Positions 44,280-53,630 of a stretch of 64,000 nucleotides of DNA are shown here, in pieces. A model generated the notes under the pieces. It did not search any database, was not told the DNA's origin, and saw only the letters and a program-made list of their open reading frames with translations. Source of the DNA: Ezakiella massiliensis (GTDB taxonomy: Bacteria > Bacillota > Clostridia > Tissierellales > Peptoniphilaceae); NCBI RefSeq assembly GCF_900120165.1, contig NZ_LT635475.1, positions 1,612,001 through 1,676,000 on the forward strand, written 5' to 3'. The translations under genes and the position numbers were made by a program. Position 1 is the stretch's first letter, and the number at the start of each line of letters is the position of its first letter.

Positions 44280-44831
44280 ATGACTGAGTTGTTAGGCAAT
44301 AACGAAGAGAGAAGAAAAGACGCTAAATGGTATGTGGTTCACACATATAGCGGTCACGAAAACAAAGTTAAGGCGACTATCGAACAAATGGTTGCAAGCA
44401 GAGGTTATAAGGATAATATTTTTGAGGTAATAGTTCCGATGGAATCTTATCAAGACAAAAACAATCCTGGCAAATTAAAGACCAGAAAGTCTTTCCCAGG
44501 CTACGTGCTTGTCAATATGATAAATGACACCGAGAGCTGGTTTTTGGTGCGCAACACTAGAGGCGTTACCGGTTTTGTTGGTCCTTCGGGTGACCCAGTT
44601 CCTTTGACTGATCGCGAGCTCAAGAGTTTAGGTATGACTGATGAAATTCCTAAAAAGCCGGTCGATGTTGAAATTGGAGACAGAGTTTTAGTTATGACTG
44701 GTCCTTTTAAGGATAAGGTAGTCGAAGTTAAAGAAGTCAAAAAAGAAGAGAGAATATTAAAAGTATTAGTAGACATGTTCGGTCAAGCAAATATTGTTGA
44801 TATTGACTATGACCAAGTTGAAAAAATCTAA
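44280..44831 (+). CDS. nusG: Transcription termination/antitermination factor NusG
   Basis: A 183-residue protein with the NGN domain (KWYVVHTYSGHENKVKATIE, FPGYVLVNM, NTRGVTGFVG) and a C-terminal KOW domain (GDRVLVMTGPFKDKV). It binds RNA polymerase and controls pausing. It starts one base after the secE stop. Confidence 0.96.
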   Translation: MTELLGNNEERRKDAKWYVVHTYSGHENKVKATIEQMVASRGYKDNIFEVIVPMESYQDKNNPGKLKTRKSFPGYVLVNMINDTESWFLVRNTRGVTGFVGPSGDPVPLTDRELKSLGMTDEIPKKPVDVEIGDRVLVMTGPFKDKVVEVKEVKKEERILKVLVDMFGQANIVDIDYDQVEKI

Positions 44832-44891
44832 TTTATTTGAAAGTGTGGCAGATACTCTCCTATCGGACCACAATATACTAAGGAGGAAATT

Positions 44892-45317
44892 ATGGCTAAG
44901 AAAGTTTTAGCATTAGTTAAATTGCAAATCCCAGCAGGTAAGGCAACTCCTGCACCACCAGTAGGTACAGCTCTTGGACCTCACGGTGTTAACATTGTGC
45001 AATTTACAAAAGAATTTAACGCAAAGACAGCTGACCAAGCAGGTTTAATTATCCCTGTTGTGCTCACTGTTTACCAAGACAGATCATTCACATTTATTAC
45101 AAAGACCCCACCAGCAGCAGTTCTAATTAAGAAGGCTCTTAAACTTGAATCTGCATCAGGTGAACCAAACAAGAAAAAAGTTGGTAAGCTAACAAAGGCT
45201 CAATTAAAAGAAATCGCTGAAATCAAGATGCCAGACTTAAATGCTGCATCAATCGAATCAGCTATGAGACTTGTTGCAGGTACTGCAAGAAGCATGGGCG
45301 TAGAAGTAGAACAATAG
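44892..45317 (+). CDS. rplK: 50S ribosomal protein L11
   Basis: A 141-residue protein with the N-terminal [20 protein letters not shown] proline-rich segment and a C-terminal rRNA-binding domain (SMGVEVEQ end). It forms the L7/L12-stalk base and GTPase-associated region. AAGGAGG precedes ATG. A 60-base gap after nusG can form a GTGG/CCAC hairpin. Confidence 0.96.
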   Translation: MAKKVLALVKLQIPAGKATPAPPVGTALGPHGVNIVQFTKEFNAKTADQAGLIIPVVLTVYQDRSFTFITKTPPAAVLIKKALKLESASGEPNKKKVGKLTKAQLKEIAEIKMPDLNAASIESAMRLVAGTARSMGVEVEQ

Positions 45318-45332
45318 TAGGGGGTTAATATA

Positions 45333-46031
45333 ATGAGAAGAGGAAAAAAATATCAAGAAGCTGTTAAGCAATTTGATAGATTTGAGCTTTATGATGCAAA
45401 TGAAGCTCTACAAAATGTATTAAAGGGTTCAACAGCAAAATTTGACGAAACAATTGAATTACACGCAAGACTTGGTGTTGACGGCAGACACGCTGACCAA
45501 CAAGTTCGTGGTGCTATCGTTCTGCCACACGGAACAGGACAAGAAGTTCGCGTACTTGTAATTGCAAAGGGCGACAAGGAAAAAGAAGCTAAAGAAGCTG
45601 GAGCAGATTTTGTTGGCGCTGAAGATATGATTGAAAAAATCCAAAATGAAAACTGGTTTGATTTCGATACACTTATCACAACACCAGATATGATGGGTCT
45701 TGTAGGTAGACTTGGTAAGGTTCTAGGACCTAAGGGTTTAATGCCAAACCCAAAGAGTGGTACAGTTACAATGGATGTTGCAAAGGCTGTTAACGAAGTT
45801 AAGGCTGGTAAAGTTGAATACAGACTTGATAAGGCAAACATCATCCACACCGTTATTGGTAAGAAGAGCTTTGGTGAAGAAAAACTTAAGGAAAACTTAG
45901 ATGCAATTATGGAAGCTATCGTAAAGGCTAAACCAGCTGCTGCAAAAGGTAAGTACCTTAGATCACTCACAGTTTGCTCAACAATGGGACCTGGAGTTAA
46001 ATTAGCTACAAGCCAATTTGAAAACAAATAA
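45333..46031 (+). CDS. rplA: 50S ribosomal protein L1
   Basis: A 232-residue protein with the L1 signature [16 protein letters not shown] and [19 protein letters not shown]. In many bacteria L1 represses its own operon by binding the L11-L1 leader. It lies 15 bases after rplK. A strong terminator follows, so rplJ/rplL are separated or absent here. Confidence 0.96.
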   Translation: MRRGKKYQEAVKQFDRFELYDANEALQNVLKGSTAKFDETIELHARLGVDGRHADQQVRGAIVLPHGTGQEVRVLVIAKGDKEKEAKEAGADFVGAEDMIEKIQNENWFDFDTLITTPDMMGLVGRLGKVLGPKGLMPNPKSGTVTMDVAKAVNEVKAGKVEYRLDKANIIHTVIGKKSFGEEKLKENLDAIMEAIVKAKPAAAKGKYLRSLTVCSTMGPGVKLATSQFENK

Positions 46032-46047
46032 GATTGAGATTTATTTT

Positions 46048-46072
46048 GCCACCCGCAAGGGTGGCTTTTTTA
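46048..46072 (+). terminator. Terminator of the ribosomal/nusG operon
   Basis: GCCACCC (46048-46054), loop GCAA, GGGTGGC (46059-46065), then seven T residues. Confidence 0.95.
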
Positions 46073-46204
46073 TTGTTAAAATTTATTTTTAAGACCAAAA
46101 GACTTGTAAATTGTAAATTATATTTAGCAAGAGGCTCTTGTTTAAACAAAAATATGTCTGGGTATTAATAGTTAAAGAAAGTCAAAGTCAAAGGAGTGAT
46201 TTAA

Positions 46205-46675
46205 TTGGCAAGGCTTACCGATATTATAGAAGAATTTTTAAAAGAGATGCTTGAGGAGAGCGGAGGATACGTTGAGGTCAGGAGAAATGCTCTGGCAGAT
46301 TCATTTAAGTGCTCGCCATCTCAAATTAATTATGTTTTAGAGACTAGATTTCAGCCGCAAATGGGCTACTATATTGAAAGTAGACGTGGCGGAGGCGGAT
46401 ATATATCAATTGAAAAGATAAATTTAACGACCACAAGTGATTTTGAATCCATGCTTGTGGATACAATTGGTGATTCAGTTACGGCCAGCGAGGTGGACTT
46501 GATTTTGGATTCGCTTTTTGATTCGGGCATTATTACGAAAAGAGAATCCGCTCTTATAGCTAGCAGCTTAAGCGACAGGAGCTTGGATGTGAGACCGGGC
46601 GAGAAAAATATGCTCCGGGCTTCGATTTTAAAAAATATCTTGCTGGTGCTTGCAAAGGAGAGTGAAGATGAATAA
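46205..46675 (+). CDS. ctsR: Class III stress repressor CtsR
   Basis: A 156-residue repressor starting at TTG 46205 behind AAAGGAG. N-terminal winged helix (VEVRRNALADSFKCSPSQIN) with the conserved glycine-rich wing SRRGGGGYISI that inserts in the minor groove and acts as heat sensor. It is first of ctsR-mcsA-mcsB-clpC. I could not find a canonical CtsR heptad repeat (GGTCAAA-N3-GGTCAAA) upstream; AGTCAAAGTCAAAGG at about 46180 is only a partial resemblance. Confidence 0.93.
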   Translation: MARLTDIIEEFLKEMLEESGGYVEVRRNALADSFKCSPSQINYVLETRFQPQMGYYIESRRGGGGYISIEKINLTTTSDFESMLVDTIGDSVTASEVDLILDSLFDSGIITKRESALIASSLSDRSLDVRPGEKNMLRASILKNILLVLAKESEDE

Positions 46676-47111
46676 TTTTTTTTCTTTTAATAATTTTGAA
46701 TACGATGATTTTAAAAAGCTTCCTCTTGAAGAGTTAAAGGAAATGTTTAATATAGGTGACGATTCCAATATTGATGTCAAGGTTATTTTTAACAATCAGA
46801 TTATGAACCTGATCAAGGAATTGGAAAATTCCATGGAAGAGAAGGATATTAACGAAATCACTTGTCCAAATTGTGGGACCAAGCTGAGCGAATTAAAGAT
46901 TACGCAAATGGCTGGCTGTGAAGTTTGCTATTCCTGCTTTAAAAATGAAATTGAAAACTTGTTGAAGAGCAAAAATCTAATGCCAACCACCAGGGAAAAT
47001 TCAAAAAAATCTTATATGGATGACTTGAGGAAGGAATTGGATATAGCGATTAGAACCGAAGACTATGAGAGGGCCCAAGAGATTAAGGCTCAAATGGAGA
47101 ATGTGAAATGA
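46668..47111 (+). CDS. mcsA: McsA-like UVR-domain zinc protein (shortened)
   Basis: A 147-residue protein that activates the McsB kinase in B. subtilis. Here one zinc motif is visible (CPNC...CEVCYSC, about 67-92) and a C-terminal UVR helix pair (LRKELDIAIRTEDYERAQEIKAQM). The first CxxC pair at the N-terminus of usual McsA is missing, and the protein is shorter than the about 170-185 residues of B. subtilis-type McsA. ATG 46668 overlaps ctsR by eight bases. The shortening parallels the degenerate McsB next door. Confidence 0.88.
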   Translation: MNNFFSFNNFEYDDFKKLPLEELKEMFNIGDDSNIDVKVIFNNQIMNLIKELENSMEEKDINEITCPNCGTKLSELKITQMAGCEVCYSCFKNEIENLLKSKNLMPTTRENSKKSYMDDLRKELDIAIRTEDYERAQEIKAQMENVK

Positions 47112-48046
47112 TTATTAGCGGTTACAATGTTGACTTGATCCGCAATGTGTCGGGTTATAAATATGTAGAAAAGATGAATTGGAACGAGCGGTCTGACCTC
47201 AGGGATAAGATTATAAGTGCAGCAGGAGCTGTGGAAGTTCCTCTAAAATATATTCCTTCCTATAGGAGTATGCAGGATGAAATTAATTTTATCCAAGAGA
47301 TGAATCTCTTGTCCATGAATATTACAGACGAAACCGATCCGTCGATTCTCTATAATGAAGAAGAAAATATTTTTATTATTATAAATGATGTTGACCACAT
47401 TCTGATGAGTGCCAAGGCAGATTCCTGGGATGCTGCTTATCAGAAGCTAAAGCCTATTGAAAAGAATTTATCAAGTAATTTTACCTTTCAAAAGGACAGG
47501 AATTTTGGATATCTGACTGCAACCACTCCCCTTTGTGGCAATGGTTTGGTTTTTGATGTCCTCTTGCACCTGCCGGCTATGATGAACAAGAACAGGATTT
47601 TGACCCTGATAAAGAAGATAATGAAGATGCCAGGGGCTATGTTATTGCCATTTAACAGTGGGTCAAGGCCATCTGCATTTTTTGTACTGAGGATGATTTC
47701 CAAGGGCAATATTGAAAAAGAATTAAATTTTATGAAAAATATTGCAGAAGAGCTTTGCATTATGGAAACCGCAGAGAGGGAAGACCTAAAAGGAGACGAG
47801 GAATTTATTTCCTATATCAAGGATAGAATTGATAAGTATAAGGCCATGGAAGCTGTGAGCTTTGTAGACTTCCTCAGAGTTGTGGACGACATAACTATTT
47901 ACAAGGAAGCCATTGGTGAGAGAATTGAAGCAGAAAAAATTAATTCTCTCCTGGTAAACACCCAGCCCGAACATTTAAAGACCAAGGGCATTATGAATGA
48001 AGAACTAGAAAAATACTATTACAAAAAGATTTTTGAACTATTATAA
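47108..48046 (+). CDS. mcsB: McsB-like protein, phosphagen-kinase fold, probably catalytically degenerate
   Basis: A 312-residue relative of protein-arginine kinase McsB (usually about 350). The fold is clear from FGYLTAT...GNGLVFDVLLHLPAM. Signature residues are changed: SSRIRLARN corresponds to a region reading GYNVDLIRNVSG; NEEDHIRIQ reads NDVDHILMS; the CPTN cysteine loop reads TTPL; GLRASVM reads GLVFDVL; and the YGEGSEA.GN segment reads PFNSGSRPSA. The ATP-binding arginines and active-site Cys/Glu therefore appear lost. It overlaps mcsA by four bases. It may act as a non-catalytic ClpC adaptor; this is inference. Confidence 0.85.
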   Translation: MIISGYNVDLIRNVSGYKYVEKMNWNERSDLRDKIISAAGAVEVPLKYIPSYRSMQDEINFIQEMNLLSMNITDETDPSILYNEEENIFIIINDVDHILMSAKADSWDAAYQKLKPIEKNLSSNFTFQKDRNFGYLTATTPLCGNGLVFDVLLHLPAMMNKNRILTLIKKIMKMPGAMLLPFNSGSRPSAFFVLRMISKGNIEKELNFMKNIAEELCIMETAEREDLKGDEEFISYIKDRIDKYKAMEAVSFVDFLRVVDDITIYKEAIGERIEAEKINSLLVNTQPEHLKTKGIMNEELEKYYYKKIFELL

Positions 48047-48058
48047 GAAGGTGAGACA

Positions 48059-50455
48059 GTGTTTGATTTAACAAATTTTGATCAAGATGCCAAAAGTATA
48101 ATCCAGCTTGCACATGAGGAAGCGGAGAGCCTGGGGGCAAAAAACCTGGGCAGTGAGCACATTGTGCTCGCACTTTTAAAATATAATTCAGAAGTTAAGC
48201 AGGCCTTTGCCCAATACGGGATGACCTATAGGCGTTTTAGGCAGGCCCTCTATGACTTGGTTGGTCAAGGAGACTACACAAAGCCTGAAGGCTATGCCCA
48301 AGGGGCCAGAAATATTTTAATGTTTGAAGCCAAGAAACGGGCAGAATATTTTGCCTTGGACGATGTAAGTCCAGAAGTCCTTGCCATTTGTGCCATAAGT
48401 GATAAATACGATATGACGGAGATGGTAATAGATACTCTGGGCTTTGATGAAAATGCTTTTATCAGGTCCATTGTTTCTGAAGACGATGAAGATTTTTCGG
48501 ATGATGAATCAATAGAAGAGTATACGATAAATTTAAATGACAGATACAAGGCTGGCAAGATTGATCCTGTTATTGGCAGGGAAGAAGAAATTGAGCGGAT
48601 GATTCAAATTCTATCTCGTAGGACCAAGAACAATCCAACTTTAATCGGTGAGCCTGGCGTTGGTAAGACGGCTATAGTTTATGGTCTGGCTGAACGCATA
48701 GAAAAGGGCGAAGTCCCTTATTATTTGGCTGACAAAAATGTCTACATGGTTGACATGACTTCTCTGGTTGCAGGGACAAAGTACAGGGGCGATTTTGAAA
48801 GCAGGATCAAGAAGCTTTTGGAACGTGCCTCCAAGGACAAGTCCATGATTTTATTTATAGATGAAATCCACAATATTGTCGGGGCTGGTGGCAGCGAAGG
48901 CTCTCTGGATGCATCAAATATTTTAAAGCCTTATTTGGCACGCGGCGACATTCAAATTATAGGTGCAACTACCTTTGATGAATACAAAAAATATATAGAA
49001 AAGGATTCAGCCCTTGAGCGCAGACTGCAAACAATTGTAGTTGAAGAGCCAAGCGTTGAGGAGTCAATAGAAATTCTTCGCGGAATTAAAGAAGATTTTG
49101 AACGCTATCACAATGTAAAAATTACAGATGAAGCCCTTGTCAAATCAGTAACCTTGTCCAAGAGATATCTTAGCGAAAGATTTTTACCTGACAAGGCCAT
49201 CGACGTTATGGACGAGGCCATGAGTAAAGCCAGGACCAAGGTCAAGGTCAAGGATGATATGGATATCCTAAAGGAAAATCTCTTGAGAATCCAAGATGAA
49301 AAGATGAAGGCCATAGGCGATGAAGATTTTATTAGAGCCGCCAAGCTAAGAGACGAAGAAAAAATAATCGAAGCTCGGATTGGCGAGAGTCCAAGGCCGG
49401 TTGAAAATACAAAAAATATCGTGGACACACCTATGATTGAGACCATTGTAAGCAGGTGGTCAAAGGTTCCTGTAAGCGACATGACTTCAACTGAACTGGA
49501 AAAGCTCAGGACCTTTAAAGACAATCTAAAGGCAAAAGTCATTGGCCAAGATCTAGCAATTGATGTAATAGATAAGGCTATAAAACGGTCTAAGGCAGGA
49601 CTTAAAAATCCTAACCGTCCAATCGCGTCCATGCTTTTTGTTGGTCCAACTGGAGTTGGTAAAACCTATTTGGCAAAAAGGGTTTCCTATGAACTCTTTG
49701 GCGACGAAAACGCAATGACAGTTATAGATATGAGTGAATACATGGAAAGGCACTCGGTTTCTAAACTAATTGGATCGCCTCCGGGCTATGTAGGCTTTGA
49801 AGAAGGTGGTCAGCTCACAGAAAATGTAAGGAGAAAGCCCTATCAAGTTATTTTGTTTGATGAAATTGAAAAGGCCCACCCAGATGTCTTCAATGCCCTT
49901 CTACAAATTCTAGAAGAAGGCAGGCTATCAGACAGCAAGGGCAAGGAAGTTAACTTTAAAAACACAGTTATAATTATGACTTCAAATGCCGGCACCAGCC
50001 AACTTGAAAAACAAAATTCAATCGGATTTATGGAAGGGTCCTCTTCCGAATTTGAATCCATCAAAGGTAAGGTCAATAAGGCTTTAAAAGATACCTTTAG
50101 ACCAGAATTTTTAAACAGGATTGATGAGATAGTTGTCTTTGATAGAATTTCTAAGGACAATGTTAAAAAGATTGCCCGTCTGGAAATTGAAGATATCAAA
50201 TCTCGTGTGAGTGATAAATACAAGGTGGATGTTACAGACGCCTTTGTCGATCATATTGCTGAGGTCGGTTACTCAGATGTCTTTGGTGTAAGGCCACTTA
50301 AACGGGCTCTTACAACTGCACTTGAAGATAATTTGAGCGAAAAGATTATTGAGGGAGAAGTTTTGGAAGGCGATAAGATCCTTGTAGATTATGAGGACGG
50401 CAAAGTTAAAATAAAAAGGATAAAGGATGAAGAGAAACAATCTGTACAAGTGTGA
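48059..50455 (+). CDS. clpC: AAA+ unfoldase ClpC
   Basis: A 798-residue double-ring unfoldase starting at GTG 48059. Order: Clp N domain (about 1-145), AAA1 with Walker A GEPGVGKT (about 197), a UVR/M-type middle domain (DFIRAAKLRDEEKIIEARI), AAA2 with Walker A GPTGVGKT (about 530), sensor and C-terminal D2-small domain. It feeds substrates to ClpP. The gene belongs to the ctsR operon; radA overlaps its end by 29 bases. Confidence 0.95.
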   Translation: MFDLTNFDQDAKSIIQLAHEEAESLGAKNLGSEHIVLALLKYNSEVKQAFAQYGMTYRRFRQALYDLVGQGDYTKPEGYAQGARNILMFEAKKRAEYFALDDVSPEVLAICAISDKYDMTEMVIDTLGFDENAFIRSIVSEDDEDFSDDESIEEYTINLNDRYKAGKIDPVIGREEEIERMIQILSRRTKNNPTLIGEPGVGKTAIVYGLAERIEKGEVPYYLADKNVYMVDMTSLVAGTKYRGDFESRIKKLLERASKDKSMILFIDEIHNIVGAGGSEGSLDASNILKPYLARGDIQIIGATTFDEYKKYIEKDSALERRLQTIVVEEPSVEESIEILRGIKEDFERYHNVKITDEALVKSVTLSKRYLSERFLPDKAIDVMDEAMSKARTKVKVKDDMDILKENLLRIQDEKMKAIGDEDFIRAAKLRDEEKIIEARIGESPRPVENTKNIVDTPMIETIVSRWSKVPVSDMTSTELEKLRTFKDNLKAKVIGQDLAIDVIDKAIKRSKAGLKNPNRPIASMLFVGPTGVGKTYLAKRVSYELFGDENAMTVIDMSEYMERHSVSKLIGSPPGYVGFEEGGQLTENVRRKPYQVILFDEIEKAHPDVFNALLQILEEGRLSDSKGKEVNFKNTVIIMTSNAGTSQLEKQNSIGFMEGSSSEFESIKGKVNKALKDTFRPEFLNRIDEIVVFDRISKDNVKKIARLEIEDIKSRVSDKYKVDVTDAFVDHIAEVGYSDVFGVRPLKRALTTALEDNLSEKIIEGEVLEGDKILVDYEDGKVKIKRIKDEEKQSVQV

Positions 50456-51785
50456 GAACTGCGGCTATGAGTCCGCAGGATATTTAGGCAAGTGCCCTGA
50501 GTGTGGGTCTTGGGGATCTTTGGTGGAAGTTGGCAATAGCCAGCCCGTTCACGAAAAATCTACCACCCACCAGGCCACTGTTCAAAAGCTAAAAGAAATT
50601 GAAAGTGTTAATAGTGATCGCGTGATCTCTAATATCAAGGAGTTGGACAGGGTGATGGGCGGCGGCATCGTTAGGGACTCCGTGACTATTGTTACAGCTA
50701 GACCTGGTGCCGGCAAATCCACCTTGCTTCTGCAACTTTCCAATGCTTTGGTTGAAGAGGGATACAAGGTTTTGTACGCCAGCGGCGAAGAGTCGGGCAG
50801 TCAAATTAAAAAACGGGCCGAACGCGTTATAGAAAATATTGGTGAAGACCTTTATATAATGGCGACTAATTCTTTGGACGCTGTTGTGGCCAAGGCTGAA
50901 GATTTAGATGTGGACGCTCTAATTGTCGACTCCATCCAGACTTTTGTTTTGGACGAATATTTGCCAAGCCGTGCAGGCAGTCCAACTCAAAGTTTAGAAT
51001 GCGCTTACAAGTGCGTTGAGCTTGCCAAGAATACAGAAAAACCCAAGATGGTTTTTTTGGTTGGGCAGATGAATAAGGCCGATGAACTTCAAGGTCTAAG
51101 GAGCATCGAGCACTTGGTGGATACAGTTTTATATATAGAGGGTGAGGCTGGAGATCCACTTAGGACCTTGATGGCGACCAAAAATCGTTACGGGTCAACA
51201 GGAGAAATTGGATTTTTCTACATGGAAGAATCGGGTATGAAGTCCATAGATAATCCTAGTGAATACTTTATGACCACTCGTGAAGAGCCGGTCAAAGGAT
51301 CCAGCCTAGGCGTTATTAAAGAAGGGACCAGGGCCATTGTAATGGAAGTTGAAAGCCTTATGAATAAAACTTTCACTCCATATCCGTCGCGGATAACGGA
51401 TTCTATCAAAAAAGATTCATTAAATATTATGATTTCGATTTTGGAAGACAAGATGAAGCTAAAACTTTTTGATATGAATGTGGTTTTAAAAGCGGTTGGT
51501 GGCTTAAAAACCTTTGATCCAGGTATAAACTTTGCCATTATAATGAGTCTGGCTTCTAGTTATTACAACAGGCCAATTAAAAAAGACGTGGTCTTTATTG
51601 GTGACGTATCTTTGACAGGCGAGGTTAGAAAGACCGAAGGCTTACAGACAAAAATTAATGAGGCGGACAGACTTGGCTTTAGCGAAATTGCAATTCCAAA
51701 AACATCTGCCAAGATCAAGGCCAAGAATGCAAAGATTGTAGAATTTAAAAATATAAATGAGGCAATAAATTATTATTTATCTTAA
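50427..51785 (+). CDS. radA: DNA repair protein RadA
   Basis: A 452-residue RecA-like branch-migration factor. N-terminal zinc finger CENCGYESAGYLGKCPEC, Walker A RPGAGKSTLLLQ (family usually GDPGIGKST), KNRYG motif (TKNRYGSTGEIGFF) and a C-terminal Lon-protease-like domain (FDPGINFAIIMSLASSYYN...VFIGDVSLTGEVR). ATG 50427 lies inside clpC in another frame, so translation is coupled. The clpC-radA order is widespread in Firmicutes. Confidence 0.94.
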   Translation: MKRNNLYKCENCGYESAGYLGKCPECGSWGSLVEVGNSQPVHEKSTTHQATVQKLKEIESVNSDRVISNIKELDRVMGGGIVRDSVTIVTARPGAGKSTLLLQLSNALVEEGYKVLYASGEESGSQIKKRAERVIENIGEDLYIMATNSLDAVVAKAEDLDVDALIVDSIQTFVLDEYLPSRAGSPTQSLECAYKCVELAKNTEKPKMVFLVGQMNKADELQGLRSIEHLVDTVLYIEGEAGDPLRTLMATKNRYGSTGEIGFFYMEESGMKSIDNPSEYFMTTREEPVKGSSLGVIKEGTRAIVMEVESLMNKTFTPYPSRITDSIKKDSLNIMISILEDKMKLKLFDMNVVLKAVGGLKTFDPGINFAIIMSLASSYYNRPIKKDVVFIGDVSLTGEVRKTEGLQTKINEADRLGFSEIAIPKTSAKIKAKNAKIVEFKNINEAINYYLS

Positions 51786-51798
51786 AAAAATTTTACAG

Positions 51799-51965
51799 AT
51801 GACCGGCCGATTATCTTTAAAAATAGAATGCTAATATTTTTTGCAAATGAATGGCTGGAAATTTTTAAAAACAAAATGCTAAAATTTTTTGTAAATGAGC
51901 GGCTGGAGGTTTTTAAAAATATATTGCAAAAGTATTTTATAGATGGATGGCTTTAAAAAAATAAA
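51799..51965 (+). repeat. 48-bp imperfect tandem repeats
   Basis: Three full units start at 51799, 51847 and 51895, and a partial one at 51943. Each begins ATGA(N)2GGC(T/C)GG and continues with an A/T-rich TTTTTAAAAA core and TGC(T)AAAA segment. The stretch is not coding (stops in all units) and lies between radA and its downstream terminator-like hairpin. Confidence 0.75.
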
Positions 51966-51976
51966 AGATTTTAACC

Positions 51977-52008
51977 AAGAGAACTTTGCGGATGCAGGGT
52001 TCTTTTTT
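51977..52008 (+). terminator. Terminator downstream of radA
   Basis: AAGAGAAC (51977-51984) pairs with GTTCTTTT (51999-52006, one G-T pair), followed by T residues. Confidence 0.6.
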
Positions 52009-52065
52009 ATTTGATTGTTTACTTATTTTAATATTAATGATAAAATAATGTCATGAGGTGAAGTT

Positions 52066-53214
52066 ATGGATGAGAAACATAAATTAGTTCCTGCTGTGGG
52101 CAGGGAAGTTATTATTTTTATAGTTATTTTTACAACTATATTTGGTTTGATTGGTCACAAGATGGGTGTAATCAATATGATAAACACCATTATGCAATCA
52201 TCTTATGCCATGATTATGGATGTTTGTTTTTACATTATGGGCGTTGCAGTTATAGCAGGCGCCTTGTCAGGGATACTGGGAGAGTTTGGGGTAATCGCCC
52301 TTATTGATAAACTCTTATCTAAGCTGATGGGACCACTTTACGATTTGCCGGGAGCCGCCAGCCTTGGTGTACTTACCTGTTATATGTCGGACAACCCTGC
52401 AATTTTATCCTTGGCTAAAGACCAAAACTTTGTCAGATATTTTAAAAATTACCAGCTACCAGCCCTTACAAATATAGGGACTTCTTTTGGTATGGGTTTA
52501 ATTATCACATCAACTATGATGGGGCTGAAGATTGATGGATCTATAAAAGCAGCTTTGGTTGGAAATTTGGGAGCAATTATTGGCTCCATTGTGAGTGTTC
52601 GCATTATGATGCGTTTTACCAAAGCTTATTATGGAACAGAAGATTCATCCTTGGACTTCAAAGAACTTGAAAATAGAAAGCTAAGAGTAGTTAGAGAAGG
52701 CAGCGTTGGAGGTAGGGCTATAAACTCTCTCCTCGAAGGGGGAAAAAATGGTGTAGACATGGGTCTAACTATTATTCCTGGCGTTGTAGTTATCTGTTCA
52801 CTGGTACTCTTGCTTACAAACGGTCCTGGACCAGAAGGTTATACTGGGGCGGCCAATGAAGGCGTGGCTTTTTTGCCATGGCTGGGAGAAAAACTTTCCT
52901 TTATTTTGAGTCCGCTATTTGGTTTTCAAAATCCATCCAGTATTGCTGTGCCTATTACTGCTCTTGGAAGCGCTGGTGCTGCTATGGGACTTGTGCCAGG
53001 CCTTATTGAATCCGGTTCAATTACTGCTAATGAAATAGCAGTTTTCACCGCAATTTGCATGTGTTGGAGTGGATATTTATCAACCCACGTTGCAATGATG
53101 GATTCACTGGGAGCTAAAGAACTTACAGGTAAGGCGATTATGTCTCACACTATTGGTGGAATTTGCGCAGGTATCGCTGCGAATTTGTTGTATAAATTAT
53201 TTATGTTATTTTAG
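52066..53214 (+). CDS. CD0519/CD1768-family membrane protein
   Basis: A 382-residue polytopic protein with about nine to ten helices, containing Gate-type (nucleoside-recognition-like) segments such as FYIMGVAVIAGALSGILGEF, CYMSDNPAILSLAKD and GTSFGMGLIITSTMMG. The family is found in anaerobic Firmicutes and is presumed to be a transporter; no substrate is known. TGAGGTG precedes ATG 52066. It leads a run of tightly packed genes with NUDIX, whiA and grdX. Confidence 0.78.
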   Translation: MDEKHKLVPAVGREVIIFIVIFTTIFGLIGHKMGVINMINTIMQSSYAMIMDVCFYIMGVAVIAGALSGILGEFGVIALIDKLLSKLMGPLYDLPGAASLGVLTCYMSDNPAILSLAKDQNFVRYFKNYQLPALTNIGTSFGMGLIITSTMMGLKIDGSIKAALVGNLGAIIGSIVSVRIMMRFTKAYYGTEDSSLDFKELENRKLRVVREGSVGGRAINSLLEGGKNGVDMGLTIIPGVVVICSLVLLLTNGPGPEGYTGAANEGVAFLPWLGEKLSFILSPLFGFQNPSSIAVPITALGSAGAAMGLVPGLIESGSITANEIAVFTAICMCWSGYLSTHVAMMDSLGAKELTGKAIMSHTIGGICAGIAANLLYKLFMLF

Positions 53215-53222
53215 GGAGTGTC

Positions 53223-53630
53223 ATGGTTATTTCTTGCGGAGGAGTTGTTATTAATAAGAATAATGAACTCTTGATTTTACAAAAGAAAAACGGCTACTAT
53301 TGCCTGCCAAAGGGTAGAGTAGAGGAAGGCGAGTCCTGGGAAACGACTGCTTTGCGAGAAGTAAAAGAGGAGACCAACATTGACGCAAGGATTATCAAGT
53401 ATATAGATACGGTCTATTACAAGATGAATGTTGGCAAGGGCAAGTCCTATCCCAAAAAGGTCAAATGGTATTTGATGGAGGCGACCAGCTTTGATGCCAA
53501 ACCTCAAAGGAAAGAGGGCTTTGTCCATACGGAATTTATTTCAATGGATGAGGCCAAAAAGCTCTTGGCTTATGAAAACGAAAGGTATATTGTTAGAAAG
53601 GCTTTTAAAACTTTAGAGAAAAATGGCTAA
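53223..53630 (+). CDS. NUDIX hydrolase
   Basis: A 135-residue pyrophosphohydrolase. The Nudix box is GRVEEGESWETTALREVKEE followed by TNI, with the metal-binding glutamates present and Asn in place of the usual Gly. Relatives hydrolyse nucleoside diphosphate derivatives; the substrate is unknown. It overlaps whiA by eight bases and follows the membrane protein by nine bases. A NUDIX gene near whiA/rapZ is common in Firmicutes. Confidence 0.88.
   Translation: MVISCGGVVINKNNELLILQKKNGYYCLPKGRVEEGESWETTALREVKEETNIDARIIKYIDTVYYKMNVGKGKSYPKKVKWYLMEATSFDAKPQRKEGFVHTEFISMDEAKKLLAYENERYIVRKAFKTLEKNG

Noticed and set aside
45389..46027. Long minus-strand frame opposite rplA
   Set aside because: It is a mirror of the highly biased L1 codons, Ser/Pro/Ala-rich without domains or ribosome site. 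A shadow frame.
46175..46196. GTCAAAGTCAAAGG as a CtsR operator
   Set aside because: The two GTCAAA copies are 6 bases apart, not the 10 of the canonical heptad repeat, and the sequence merges into the ribosome site. Too weak to call.
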